A DNA stretch of 37,183 nucleotides, from positions 1-37,183 of the forward strand of contig JAIPFV010000019.1 in assembly GCA_021736475.1 (NCBI GenBank), written 5' to 3'. Shown here piece by piece: positions 1-8,258 of this stretch. The translations under genes and the position numbers were made by a program. Source of the DNA: Spirochaetia bacterium. GTDB taxonomy: Bacteria; Spirochaetota; Spirochaetia; DSM-16054; Sediminispirochaetaceae. How positions within the stretch are numbered: position 1 is the stretch's first letter; each line of letters opens with the position of its first letter. The notes below the pieces were generated by a model that saw only the letters and a program-made list of their open reading frames with translations, made no database searches and was not told the DNA's origin.

Positions 1-604
1 CGTCGCCACTCTTTGTTGTATCAATCTGTACAGTTTCGGATGTTTGATGCTCCGAAGCAGCTTTTTCACCGGCGGCAGGAGTCTTTTGATTTGATTCAGA
101 TTGCCTCTTCTCGATTTTGTCCGTGTTTCCTGCGGCCTTTTCATTTTGTGCATCTGTCCGGGATTCTTTCTCGACTGACCCGCGCTTCTGTTCAACAGAG
201 GATTCGGCAGGCTCTGAGCTGCCTCCGGATTCCTGCCGAGAGTCGTTTTTTTCCGCTGAGGAGGAGCGCCTGCTTTCCGAAGCAGCCTGTGCATCAGCTT
301 GTAATTTACGGTGTTCCTCAGCCGCATTCTGCTCTGCGGATCTCCGCAAGGCAGATTCCCGCTGCTGCTGGGCTTCGCGCACGGCAAACTCGTCCTGTCG
401 TGACAGGTTGGTACTCCCCCCTGTGCGTTCTGCCCTCGCTTGGGTTGCAGAAAAAGAGTTGCTTTGTGAAATTTGCTCCAAATAAGAAGCAAAAGAAGAG
501 CGTGCCGAGGAAGACGAGAACTCCATTTGCCGGTAATCCGAGGCAGGGTGTGAACCACCAGGAGAACCGGGAGCTTGAATGTCGGCCGTTAAAGCATTTA
601 TCAC
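1..604 (-). CDS. fliK: FliK-like flagellar hook-length control protein, N-terminal part (runs off the left edge)
   Basis: The minus-strand frame is open from a GTG at 604 to the window edge, about 201 codons, with no stop. A second in-frame GTG at 613 directly follows the flbB stop. I prefer 604 because TAGGTG lies about six bases upstream. The visible part is hydrophilic and low in complexity, rich in Ser, Glu, Gln, Ala and Arg, with no membrane segment or signal peptide. FliK proteins have such a variable N-terminal ruler and a conserved C-terminal domain that switches export specificity. That C-terminal domain is outside the window, so the name rests on position after fliJ and flbB and on composition. 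The plus-strand reading frames here look like shadows of this gene. Another secreted flagellar protein cannot be excluded. Confidence 0.62.
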   Translation of the reverse strand, partial: MINALTADIQAPGSPGGSHPASDYRQMEFSSSSARSSFASYLEQISQSNSFSATQARAERTGGSTNLSRQDEFAVREAQQQRESALRRSAEQNAAEEHRKLQADAQAASESRRSSSAEKNDSRQESGGSSEPAESSVEQKRGSVEKESRTDAQNEKAAGNTDKIEKRQSESNQKTPAAGEKAASEHQTSETVQIDTTKSGD

Positions 605-613
605 TGCTTTCAC

Positions 614-1231
614 CTATCCTTCAGGTTTTTTCAGCATTTTTCTGCTGAGCTGGGCAGCCCGTTCCGACGGCATGAGGGAAAGCCAATATGCAACTAACGA
701 CCCCTCTCCGCGTTCCTGGGCTAGCCTTTCAGAAGTTCGCAGGATATCAATTATATCCTGATCCTCCATCTCAAGCAGTCTATCCACCGCTTGCTGCGGA
801 GGCATACCGGCAAAATACTCAGCTGACTGCCTAAGGTTCGCTCTTCTATTTTCGTACTGTTTTAGTCTTTCGTTAAATGATTTTTCCTGTTCAGCCAAGG
901 CTTTCTCTTTTTCTTCCAACAATTCCAGCTTTTGCTGTACCTCAGCCTCCATTTCAGCAATTTCTTCGGACCGTGATTCAAGAGCCTCCTGCTGTAGCTT
1001 AACCGCCTCCTCTCGCTTCAGAAGACGCTCCCGCTCCATTAAAAGGGCATCATCGTCATTTTCAAGTTTCTCGGGCGCTGAAATTCCGACTAATTGGCTT
1101 GCAGGGGCGAAGATCTGCTTCACATTCATCAATCCTAAATAATCAAACCAGAGAAGGCCTCCAACCAGAAGGACAGTTATAAGTAACAACAACATCAGAA
1201 TACTCGAAAATAACTTCATTCCTCCAGCCAC
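614..1231 (-). CDS. flbB: Periplasmic flagellar collar protein FlbB
   Basis: A 205-residue protein with an N-terminal membrane anchor (about residues 9-29), then a Glu/Lys-rich coiled coil (about 65-130), then a C-terminal helical segment (about 140-205) resembling the MgtE N-terminal fold, with the stretch QQAVDRLLEM and a WLSLMPSERAAQL motif. In spirochaetes FlbB is a scaffold of the collar around the periplasmic flagellar motor; that role is family knowledge. The start is GTG at 1231, preceded by AGGAGG at a five-base spacing. The in-frame ATG at 1219 sits too close to its own GGAGG to be a good start. It lies between fliJ and fliK and its TAG stop touches the first possible fliK start. 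It is the strongest gene-level marker of a spirochaete. Confidence 0.85.
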   Translation of the reverse strand: MAGGMKLFSSILMLLLLITVLLVGGLLWFDYLGLMNVKQIFAPASQLVGISAPEKLENDDDALLMERERLLKREEAVKLQQEALESRSEEIAEMEAEVQQKLELLEEKEKALAEQEKSFNERLKQYENRRANLRQSAEYFAGMPPQQAVDRLLEMEDQDIIDILRTSERLAQERGEGSLVAYWLSLMPSERAAQLSRKMLKKPEG

Positions 1232-1262
1232 AATTGCCTCCTAGGGTGCGGTAATCCTAATT

Positions 1263-1709
1263 TCATCCGACATCCTCCAGCTTACGTGCATACTGAGCGG
1301 AACTGATTTCATCCAGTACTTTCTGTTCCTGCTTTTCCTGCTGCTTATAATACATCTGCTGTTTTCTTTCTTTCAGCTTATCTAAAATCTTGCGTTTTTT
1401 TGAAACCTCCAGAAATTTCTCCTGAACATCCTTTCGCTCTTTTTCGGCCTGCTCTAGCTCTGCCCGCAATTCCGTAATCTCTTGATCCATACGATGTGTG
1501 TAGTTTTCTACATACATAAACATTCTCATATCGCCCGAATCAAGGCGCCGCTGATTGAAAGTTCGTTTTCGGCGCGACCTGCGCTCTTCAATTTTTTTCT
1601 TTAGAGCATTGCAGCGACCGGTAGCCTGACCCAGCTTTATCTCCCACTGTTGTTCATCATATTTTCGCAATTCAAGAATCTTTTCTAAATTAAACTGAAA
1701 CTTCCGCAT
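1263..1709 (-). CDS. fliJ: Flagellar export chaperone / ATPase stalk protein FliJ
   Basis: A 148-residue, highly charged, all-helical protein that should form the antiparallel coiled coil of FliJ. FliJ sits in the centre of the FliI hexamer and recycles export chaperones. The start MRKFQFNLEKILELRK is typical of FliJ. I place the start at the ATG at 1709 because GGAGGA lies seven bases upstream; the longer frame to 1736 would add nine Cys/Arg-rich residues with no ribosome site. The start overlaps the end of fliI by 20 bases, so translation is probably coupled. About 31 bases separate it from flbB. Confidence 0.85.
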   Translation of the reverse strand: MRKFQFNLEKILELRKYDEQQWEIKLGQATGRCNALKKKIEERRSRRKRTFNQRRLDSGDMRMFMYVENYTHRMDQEITELRAELEQAEKERKDVQEKFLEVSKKRKILDKLKERKQQMYYKQQEKQEQKVLDEISSAQYARKLEDVG

Positions 1710-3036
1710 CTGCTTCCTCCGGCAGCGGCACTTCAACGCCAGAAATCTGTGCTAATCGCTGAACCGTATCTCGTAAATGAGCTTTCTCTTCAATATCCTG
1801 ACCAAGAAAATCCCAGATATCACCAATTTTTTCGATTGCCTCGTCTATTTCACTATTACTACCTTCGGCATAAGCACCGACGTTTATAAGGTCTTCAGAG
1901 TCGGTATAGGTAGCCAGCAGCCGACGTACTCTTCCCGCCGCATCCTGCTCTTCACGTCCGGTAACTTTTCTGCCCAAACGAGAAAGAGAGGCGAGTATAT
2001 CTATGGCCGGATAATGATACGCCTGGGCCAGCTTCCGACTTAATACAATATGCCCATCTAAAATACCTCGTACCGTATCGGAAACCGGCTCATCCATATC
2101 ATCACCTTCAACTAGAATCGTATAAAACCCGGTAATGGTCCCTTTCTCAGAGTTTCCGCAACGCTCCAGCAGCTTCGGCAGTATGGAGAACACCGAGGGT
2201 GTATAGCCGCGAGTTGCTGGGGGTTCACCTAATGTCAGGCCGATTTCACGTTGAGCCCGGGCAAAACGGGTTATCGAATCAAACAGCAACATTACATCCT
2301 GCCCTTGGTCGCGAAAGTACTCCGCTATGGCAGTTGCCACAAAGGCACCGCGCACACGCGCTAAGGGGCTGGTATCGCTAGTAGAAACCACCAATACCGA
2401 CCGCTTGAGTCCTTCCTCCCCAAGGTCCTGTTCGATAAACTCCCGTACCTCCCGGCCGCGTTCACCGATCAGGGCAATTACATTTACATCTGCAGAGGTA
2501 TTGCGGGCGGTCATCCCCAGGAGCGTAGATTTTCCAACACCGCTACCGGAAAAAATGCCAATACGCTGGCCTTTTCCGACCGGGGTCATTGCATCAATTG
2601 AACGTACTCCGGTGATCATTCTGTCTTCAATTGTTTTTCGGAACAACACGTTCGGAGGGGTGTTATTGGTAGAAGCCCCAACGGCAGATCCAATTGAGCC
2701 TTTTCCGTCAATCGGTTTGCCCATTGCATTCAGCACACGCCCCTTCAATTGGTCAGAAACCGGGACATTAAGGGCTTCGCCCATGGCAATCACCTGACAG
2801 CCGGGTTCGATGCCCTCCATCTGGTCAAAGGCCATCATCTGGACACTGGTTCCGTTGAAGCCGATTACTTCAGCGCCAACGGTTCTATCCTCGCCTGAAA
2901 TAACAATTTGGCAGCTCTCTCCAACTACTACCTGTGGACCGTGGCTTTCGATCAGCAGACCCTTTACTTGCTTTACCGTTCCGGTGTATTTAATAGGGTC
3001 CATCTGCTGAACCATGTCACTGTACTTTTCAAACAT
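1690..3036 (-). CDS. fliI: Flagellum-specific export ATPase FliI
   Basis: A 448-residue F1-beta-like ATPase that energises flagellar protein export at the cytoplasmic face of the type III apparatus. The Walker A motif GSGVGKST is at residues 164-171. The Walker B strand MLLFDSITR and the family stretch GEPPATRGYTPSVF follow. Length matches the family (about 440). ATG at 3036 has GGGAGGGG just upstream. The C-terminal end overlaps the fliJ start. It lies downstream of fliH, whose product is its regulator and membrane tether. Confidence 0.95.
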   Translation of the reverse strand: MFEKYSDMVQQMDPIKYTGTVKQVKGLLIESHGPQVVVGESCQIVISGEDRTVGAEVIGFNGTSVQMMAFDQMEGIEPGCQVIAMGEALNVPVSDQLKGRVLNAMGKPIDGKGSIGSAVGASTNNTPPNVLFRKTIEDRMITGVRSIDAMTPVGKGQRIGIFSGSGVGKSTLLGMTARNTSADVNVIALIGERGREVREFIEQDLGEEGLKRSVLVVSTSDTSPLARVRGAFVATAIAEYFRDQGQDVMLLFDSITRFARAQREIGLTLGEPPATRGYTPSVFSILPKLLERCGNSEKGTITGFYTILVEGDDMDEPVSDTVRGILDGHIVLSRKLAQAYHYPAIDILASLSRLGRKVTGREEQDAAGRVRRLLATYTDSEDLINVGAYAEGSNSEIDEAIEKIGDIWDFLGQDIEEKAHLRDTVQRLAQISGVEVPLPEEADAEVSV

Positions 3037-3074
3037 ATTCCCCTCCCAAGGTATGTTCTTCGCTGCTCAGTCTG

Positions 3075-3980
3075 CTATTCTCCCTTGGATCGTATCGGTG
3101 CGAGCTCTATTATTTTCTCTTCAATCTCCTGCAGTTGCGAGGAAATTCGGGCATCGATTTCTCCAAAATCTGTTTCTATAATACAGCCGCCCTTATCCAC
3201 GGTGGAATCTTCCACCACAGTTACCGACTGTACATTATCTACCATCCGCATAAAATCTTTCACATGCTCGGTAGTGAGCTCCACATCCTCAAGATTCACC
3301 TTAATGAGAACCTCTCCTCGACTTTTTAGCTTGCGCAGGGCCTGAATTACATTGTTAATAACTACATTTTTCTGATTTTCAGAGATGACTTTCACCACTT
3401 TCTTTGTGATCATCAACACTAGGTTTACTAACTGGGTTTCAGATTCCTCAATAATTTCAGCACGCTTATCCAAAGTCTTATCTATGATATGGTGCAGTTG
3501 CTCGACCAGACGCTCGACCTCCGGTTTCCCTGAGGCAAACCCTTCTTCATGCCCGGCCTGATACCCCTCGTTATATGCATCCCGGCGGATCTTCTCAACT
3601 TCATTTTCCGCATCCCCGCGCATCTGAGAGGCCTCTTGCTGGGCCTCCTGCTTTATTCTCTCGGCTTCTTCCTCGGCATTTTGCTTTTCACGACGGACAT
3701 CTTCGGTTTTTTTCTGAACTTCTTCAAATGCGTGCTGTTCGGCTTCCTTGACGATTTTTTCCGCTTCAGCTTTAGCCTCATCGAGCATTTTCTGTTTTTC
3801 ATTATCCCAGTTGCGCTTGAAGGCTTCAGCCTCACGCTTCAGGTCGTCGGCAGTCGGGCCGGTATACTCCTCTACCGATTCAATTTCAACCTCATCGGCC
3901 TCTTCTTCAAACGGAGTTTCAAGTTCTACCCATTTTCCGGTGTGAGTTACTTCCTGAGCACGAAACACATTTTTAGCCAT
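3075..3980 (-). CDS. fliH: Flagellar assembly protein FliH
   Basis: A 301-residue protein with a long Glu/Lys/Ala-rich coiled coil in the first half (about residues 45-150) and a conserved FliH/V-ATPase-E-like C-terminal domain (LVNLVLMITKKVVKVI onward). FliH dimers bind FliI and connect it to the C-ring. The C-terminal part ends in a region with VDKGGCIIETDFGEIDARI, typical of the family. The start is ATG at 3980 with GGAGG six bases upstream; the frame extends to a TTG at 3986 that I consider unlikely. It follows fliG after a gap of about 95 bases that holds a double-hairpin repeat. Confidence 0.9.
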   Translation of the reverse strand: MAKNVFRAQEVTHTGKWVELETPFEEEADEVEIESVEEYTGPTADDLKREAEAFKRNWDNEKQKMLDEAKAEAEKIVKEAEQHAFEEVQKKTEDVRREKQNAEEEAERIKQEAQQEASQMRGDAENEVEKIRRDAYNEGYQAGHEEGFASGKPEVERLVEQLHHIIDKTLDKRAEIIEESETQLVNLVLMITKKVVKVISENQKNVVINNVIQALRKLKSRGEVLIKVNLEDVELTTEHVKDFMRMVDNVQSVTVVEDSTVDKGGCIIETDFGEIDARISSQLQEIEEKIIELAPIRSKGE

Positions 3981-4017
3981 GGGCAACCTCCCCTATCTAA
4001 GCACAAAACTCTATTAA

Positions 4018-4077
4018 GAAAATAGCCGCATGAGACTATTTTCGTCGTTTCGGCAGCCGCGAAGCGGCCTGCGAAAC
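4018..4077 (-). repeat. Double-hairpin element, copy 1 (fliG/fliH gap)
   Basis: Read on the minus strand, the element starts with the G of the fliG TAG stop codon. Hairpin B (4077-4047) has outer stem GTTTCG/CGAAAC and inner stem GCCGC/GCGGC with a three-base loop. Three bases later hairpin A (4043-4018) pairs GAAAATAGTC with GGCTATTTTC, ten pairs including one U-G, and is followed by TTA. A second copy with the same architecture is at 34123-34179. Hairpin A plus its T-rich 3' side resembles a weak intrinsic terminator, but fliH follows in the same direction. Confidence 0.85.
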
Positions 4078-5138
4078 TAAATTACCATCTCGTCTTCGCC
4101 GCCGCGGGCAACCACAATCTCGCCCTGCTCTTCCAGCTTGCGTATAGAGGCCACAATTTTCTGCTGCACCTCTTCTACGTCTTTCAGCCGTATCGGACCC
4201 ATATATTCCATTTCCTCTTTCAACAGAGCTGCTGCACGCTTTGACATGTTGCGAAAAATCTTATCCTGCACTTCAGCCTCAACCCCTCGCAGAGCCTTCG
4301 CCAGGTCGTTGGTGTCAACCTCGCGCAGCACCTTCTGGATGGCCTGGTTATCAAGCAGCACGATATCCTCGAATACGAACATTCGCTTTTTAATCTCTTC
4401 AGCCAGTTCGGCGTCCTCTTCCTCCAGAGACTCAATAATAGTCTTCTCTGTAGTCCGGTCGACCAAGTTGAGAATCTCGACAATATTTTCCACACCACCT
4501 GCTGCTGTGAAGTCTTCATTAGAAAGAGTTGAAAGCTTTTTCTCCAACACACGCTCCACCTCACGCAGCACTTCCGGGCTGGTACGGTCCATAGTGGCAA
4601 TTCGTCGGGCAACATCGGACTGCACCTCATGGGGCAAGCTGCCCAGGATATTGGAGGCTTTCTGAGGCTCCAGATACGCAAGAATCAGAGCAATGGTCTG
4701 GGGATGCTCCTGTTGAATAAAGTTCAGCAAGTGTGCAGGGTCGGTCCGACGAACAAAATCGAAGGGCCGTACTTGCAGACTGCTGGTTAATCGATTGATA
4801 ATATCTACAGCTTTCTGACTGCCTAAGGACTTCTCCAACAACTCACGGGCGTAATCGATACCCCCGGAGGTTATGAAGTCCTGGGCCATCATCAACTCCT
4901 TAAACTCCTGCAGCACCTTATCTCGCTCTTCCGACTCAACATTATCTAGACGGGCTATCTCAAAGGTGAGGGTCTCAATTTCATCCTCACGCAGGTGTTT
5001 AAAAATTTCTGATGATATCTCCGAACCGAGGGTCACCAGAAAAATTGCGGCTTTTTGGCGGCCGTTCAGCTCCCGCTTCCCACCTCGTTTCTGAGAAGAG
5101 CCGGCGGCGGCTCCTTGTTGACCAGCTGCTTTTGCCAT
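4077..5138 (-). CDS. fliG: Flagellar motor switch protein FliG
   Basis: A 353-residue C-ring protein that couples stator torque and CheY-P signals to rotation. It has a basic Gly/Ser/Ala-rich N-terminal tail (1-22), then the N-terminal FliF-binding domain (KAAIFLVTLGSEI), the EHPQTIALILAYL motif of the middle domain, and a C-terminal charged helix region around DLAKALRGVE. The C-terminal GEIVVARGGEDE is typical. Spirochaetes often have two FliG paralogues; the copy next to fliF is usually the motor switch FliG2, which I infer here. GGAG is about ten bases upstream of the ATG and overlaps the fliF 3' end. The stop codon merges with a double-hairpin repeat. Confidence 0.94.
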   Translation of the reverse strand: MAKAAGQQGAAAGSSQKRGGKRELNGRQKAAIFLVTLGSEISSEIFKHLREDEIETLTFEIARLDNVESEERDKVLQEFKELMMAQDFITSGGIDYARELLEKSLGSQKAVDIINRLTSSLQVRPFDFVRRTDPAHLLNFIQQEHPQTIALILAYLEPQKASNILGSLPHEVQSDVARRIATMDRTSPEVLREVERVLEKKLSTLSNEDFTAAGGVENIVEILNLVDRTTEKTIIESLEEEDAELAEEIKKRMFVFEDIVLLDNQAIQKVLREVDTNDLAKALRGVEAEVQDKIFRNMSKRAAALLKEEMEYMGPIRLKDVEEVQQKIVASIRKLEEQGEIVVARGGEDEMVI

Positions 5139-5141
5139 AAT

Positions 5142-6857
5142 TTACTCCTCCGCCAGCCAGGTTCTTATAAGCTGCGCAACATCTTCAGGATGTTCCCTGG
5201 CCATATTAATGGCGTTTTCCTGCATCTCCATTCGGGCACGCTCCTCGACCGACATACCAACTTCCATGCCCTCTTCTTCCTCTTCAGCACTTCGCAGGGC
5301 AGCCTCACGGGCCATCTGGTGCTGTCGAGCAAGTTCCTCTTCGCGTAGGCGACGTCGACGTTCAATTTCCCGCGAAATCAACCTAAACACCACAAAAGCC
5401 ACGATGATAATAACAACTCCGAGGATTGAATACAGCAATATCTGCTGCACCCGTTTCTGCCGGCGAAACTTCTCGTCCTCTTCCTCAAACTGACTGGTCC
5501 GGTCGAACTGCAAATGCTGTACTGTAATTGAATCGCCCCGCTCTCTATTGTAACCCACCGCATGCTCTAATAAAGTTTGGGCTTTTTCCAGCTGTTCATC
5601 GTCAACCGGAATGTATTCCCTGACTATCCGGCCTTCCTCATCAAGTTTTACCGTTCCATTTTCATTATACTTCTTTTCCCATATTCCATCGATAGCCACA
5701 CCAACCGATATCCGATCTATCTCCCAAGGACTTTTCTCCTGATAGATATTACGGGTATTGACCTCTTCGTTCACAATCTCCGAACTGTTTTTGTACTCCC
5801 CAACCAGGTTATCAAGGTCCTTATAGGCGGGAGGTGTCTGCCCTTCCTGTCCAGGGGGGCCCTCAGGATTAAAACCGGTGCCCTTAAACTCCTCATTTAC
5901 AATTTCCTTGGACCGCGGTATCGAAAGCACATACTCACGCTCACTAAAGGGAGTATTGGGATTGTCCGGAACCGTAGTAATCGGATAGTGCTCCTGGGTT
6001 TCTACCGTCTCTTTTCGAAAGTTAAGGCTCATGTCAACTTTAAGGACACTCACCCGTTTAGCCCCAAAAATTTGGGAAAGCTCCTTAAAAATTTGCGATT
6101 TATACTTATTTTCAAGCAGCGCCTTTTGATCAAGTTGCCGCTTTGAAAGTTCGAGCCGATCAAATTCTGCCATATTTTCAAAATCGTTCAGCACCATTCC
6201 GTTGTGGTCGGAGATGACTACGTTCCTATCTGACAAGCCTTCTACTGCGAACATAACCAGCTTCTCAATCCCCTCTATCTTCTTCCGATTTTCTATAATG
6301 TCACTCCCCGGACGTGGGGTGATAATGACAGAGGCGGTTACCGGTTCCTGATCCTCCTGGAACAGAGTGTCCTCAGGCAGCACCAGTGTAACTTGAGCTG
6401 AATCTACGTCCTGCAGCGATTCGATATGCTGTTCCAGGTTCTGGGTGATAGCCTGGCGCAAGTTCACGTTCCTCTCGAAGTCCGTGACACTCCAGCGGTC
6501 CATCTTAAACACATCCCAGGGGCTGGCTTCCTGCGGAATAAGATCCTCCCGCATTAATACTGTTACCATTCGCTGGGCAGTACGCCGGTCCTCAACATAC
6601 ACGCGTCCTTCCTCGGTTATGCTGTGCTGTACACCTTCCTCGTCGAGTCGAACAGAGATGCGGTTCAGTTTCTCCTGATCGGTTATCGGCGCGGTGATAA
6701 GTGGAACCATGCTCGGGCTGGCGCTGAAATTTACCAACAGCACTATCCCGACTATTGAGACGAGCACTACGGTAAAAAGAATACCCTTCTGTACAAGCGA
6801 AAGCTTGCCCCACAGGTTTTTAATCTGCGTAATTGTTTTCTGAAAAAATTCGTTCAT
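5142..6857 (-). CDS. fliF: Flagellar MS-ring protein FliF
   Basis: A 571-residue inner-membrane protein forming the MS ring. There are two membrane helices, about residues 25-45 and 470-493, flanking a large periplasmic part with the ring-building domain (ERNVNLRQAITQNLEQHI, SAQVTLVLPED). The cytoplasmic tail of about 78 residues, with basic and then acidic stretches ending REHPEDVAQLIRTWL, is the FliG-binding end. ATG at 6857 follows GGGAGGGG; the TTG at 6869 in the same frame is inside that site and is rejected. Spacing to fliE is 31 bases. Confidence 0.94.
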   Translation of the reverse strand: MNEFFQKTITQIKNLWGKLSLVQKGILFTVVLVSIVGIVLLVNFSASPSMVPLITAPITDQEKLNRISVRLDEEGVQHSITEEGRVYVEDRRTAQRMVTVLMREDLIPQEASPWDVFKMDRWSVTDFERNVNLRQAITQNLEQHIESLQDVDSAQVTLVLPEDTLFQEDQEPVTASVIITPRPGSDIIENRKKIEGIEKLVMFAVEGLSDRNVVISDHNGMVLNDFENMAEFDRLELSKRQLDQKALLENKYKSQIFKELSQIFGAKRVSVLKVDMSLNFRKETVETQEHYPITTVPDNPNTPFSEREYVLSIPRSKEIVNEEFKGTGFNPEGPPGQEGQTPPAYKDLDNLVGEYKNSSEIVNEEVNTRNIYQEKSPWEIDRISVGVAIDGIWEKKYNENGTVKLDEEGRIVREYIPVDDEQLEKAQTLLEHAVGYNRERGDSITVQHLQFDRTSQFEEEDEKFRRQKRVQQILLYSILGVVIIIVAFVVFRLISREIERRRRLREEELARQHQMAREAALRSAEEEEEGMEVGMSVEERARMEMQENAINMAREHPEDVAQLIRTWLAEE

Positions 6858-6888
6858 TTCCCCTCCCAAAAAGAACGATCACATCACT

Positions 6889-7221
6889 TTATCGCAAGTT
6901 TGAAATCTCCCTGTAAGCCTTCAACGCTCCATCGACGACAGACTTTGTCAGCGATACTGCAAAGTTTGCTTTGCTCATTGCAATCGTCACATCGTGTGCA
7001 TCTACACTATCAGGGTCGGTAATAAATTGTTGACTCAACTGCGTGCTTTCCTGGGTAAGACTATTCGCTTCCTGCAGTTTATCAAACACCATCTTTCCAA
7101 AATCAAGTTTTTCGCTCCCTTGCTGTTGCGGCTGGGTAAGTTTTCCCGTCATATGCCGGGAGTTTGTTAGTTCCAGCGGAACAATATGACCACTCACCTG
7201 GCTTGAAAACATATTTGACAT
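6889..7221 (-). CDS. fliE: Flagellar hook-basal body complex protein FliE
   Basis: A 110-residue protein joining the MS ring to the proximal rod. The C-terminal half, with VDAHDVTIAMSKANFAVSL and the ending ALKAYREISNLR, matches the FliE signature closely. The N-terminal half is polar and variable, as usual. No signal peptide, as expected for a type III export substrate. ATG at 7221 follows GGAGG at nine bases. It sits between flgC and fliF in the standard order. Confidence 0.93.
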   Translation of the reverse strand: MSNMFSSQVSGHIVPLELTNSRHMTGKLTQPQQQGSEKLDFGKMVFDKLQEANSLTQESTQLSQQFITDPDSVDAHDVTIAMSKANFAVSLTKSVVDGALKAYREISNLR

Positions 7222-7245
7222 TTAGTTACTCCTCCCTCGGTATAA

Positions 7246-7704
7246 TCATCTTCCAATATTAAGAGCGCCCTGAAACATGGTCTTCGCTCCATTTATCACA
7301 GCGACGTTCGCTTCATAAGAGCGGGATGCCGAAATCATGTCCACCATTTCTTCGACCACATTCACATTCGGCATTTCTACATACCCCTGTTGCGGACCGG
7401 TTTTAATTGCATCCGGATGAGTCGGATCATAGACCATTCGCGGTTTTGAATCGTTGTCCTTCTGAACCTCAACTATTCTTACCCCCTGGCCAACTCCGTT
7501 ATCCAGTGTTTTTGGCTGAAAGGGACTCCGCCAGTAAGGCTGACTGACCCGTGGTCGAAATATAACCCGACTACGGCGGAACGGTCCGCCTTCAGGAGTA
7601 CGGGTGGTATCGGCATTGGCGATATTATTGGACACTACATCGAGACGAGTCCTCTGTGCCGTTAAGCCGGAGGATGCTACATTAATACTACTGAATAAGC
7701 CCAC
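7246..7704 (-). CDS. flgC: Flagellar proximal rod protein FlgC
   Basis: A 152-residue rod protein. The N-terminal rod motif LDVVSNNIANADT and the C-terminal helix VDMISASRSYEANVAVI are diagnostic; both ends form the coiled coil of rod subunits. The middle region (FQPKTLDNGVGQGVRIVEV) is also FlgC-like. The start is GTG at 7704, with GGAGG six bases upstream. It is separated from flgB by 12 bases. Confidence 0.95.
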   Translation of the reverse strand: MGLFSSINVASSGLTAQRTRLDVVSNNIANADTTRTPEGGPFRRSRVIFRPRVSQPYWRSPFQPKTLDNGVGQGVRIVEVQKDNDSKPRMVYDPTHPDAIKTGPQQGYVEMPNVNVVEEMVDMISASRSYEANVAVINGAKTMFQGALNIGR

Positions 7705-7716
7705 TGTTTACCTCCA

Positions 7717-8133
7717 TTACCGTAGTACCAGATTAACCCGCTTAAATTGCTCAGAAACGGATCTGGTTAACATGTTATAGCGCAGCTGATTTTGCAGGAG
7801 CAGCATACTCTCCTCTTCCAGGTTCACATTGTTCCCGTTGTTATCGGTTTGGGACAGGTAATCCAATACCCGCCGGGGTTTCACTTCCCGGTAGTTCTGC
7901 ACTTTATCAAAGGGAATATGTTTGGGATGCGTCAGGAACGCCTTCGGCTTGGCTCCCTTTTCGGAATCCAGAGCCCGCTTCAATTCAGACTCAAAGTTTA
8001 CTGTCGTTCGCTTGAAGTTAGGGGTGTCGGCATTTGCGATGTTATTAGCACTCACCTGATGACGCAGCATTGAAGCATCCATTGTTCTATGCAGAATATC
8101 GAGGGTTTTCCCAAAGCTATTATTCAAAAACAC
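7717..8133 (-). CDS. flgB: Flagellar proximal rod protein FlgB
   Basis: A 138-residue rod protein with the motif HQVSANNIANADTPNFKR near the N-terminus and a C-terminal helix (LLLQNQLRYNMLTRSVSEQFKRV). It is the first gene of the flagellar part of the block. The start appears to be GTG at 8133, with AAGGAG eight bases upstream; TTG at 8127 is an alternative. The 125-base gap to hslU is the largest gap in this part of the cluster, so a flagellar promoter could lie there, but I see no convincing -35/-10 pair. Confidence 0.93.
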   Translation of the reverse strand: MFLNNSFGKTLDILHRTMDASMLRHQVSANNIANADTPNFKRTTVNFESELKRALDSEKGAKPKAFLTHPKHIPFDKVQNYREVKPRRVLDYLSQTDNNGNNVNLEEESMLLLQNQLRYNMLTRSVSEQFKRVNLVLR

Positions 8134-8218
8134 CCTGTACTCTCCTTTTTACTGCGGACATCTCCAAAAACCGAAAGTTTTTGAAGGGCCCGGGTTTTCT
8201 AACTTCTAGTTTCGACAC
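8120..8218 (-). CDS. Possible 32-codon micro-ORF upstream of and overlapping flgB
   Basis: From GTG at 8218, preceded by GCGAGG at five bases, the frame encodes a basic 32-residue peptide (MSKLEVRKPGPFKNFRFLE, then 13 more residues) ending in TAA inside flgB, a 14-base overlap. It covers most of the hslU/flgB gap. It could be a leader peptide or simply chance. The frame contains an AT-rich hairpin. No homologue is known to me. Confidence 0.2.
   Translation of the reverse strand: MSKLEVRKPGPFKNFRFLEMSAVKRRVQGVFE
8165..8183 (-). other. Small hairpin in the hslU/flgB gap
   Basis: A perfect seven-base stem (CAAAAAC/GTTTTTG) around a five-base loop, 32 bases upstream of the flgB start. There is no T run after it on either strand, so it is not a clear terminator. 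It might affect mRNA processing between the protease and flagellar genes. Confidence 0.4.
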
Positions 8219-8258
8219 ATTCACCTCGCTCACTTAGTAACTTCTCCTCAAAAAACCT

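Noticed and set aside
13-648. Plus-strand frame of 211 codons at the left edge.
   Set aside because: It is antisense to the open fliK frame, with Cys/Arg/Ser-rich content typical of a shadow frame and no ribosome site.
1709-1736. Longer N-terminus for FliJ.
   Set aside because: The extra residues are Cys/Arg-rich and unlike FliJ, and the ribosome site lies after that start.
5577-6146. Plus-strand frame of 189 codons opposite fliF.
   Set aside because: Antisense to a conserved part of fliF and without a ribosome site.
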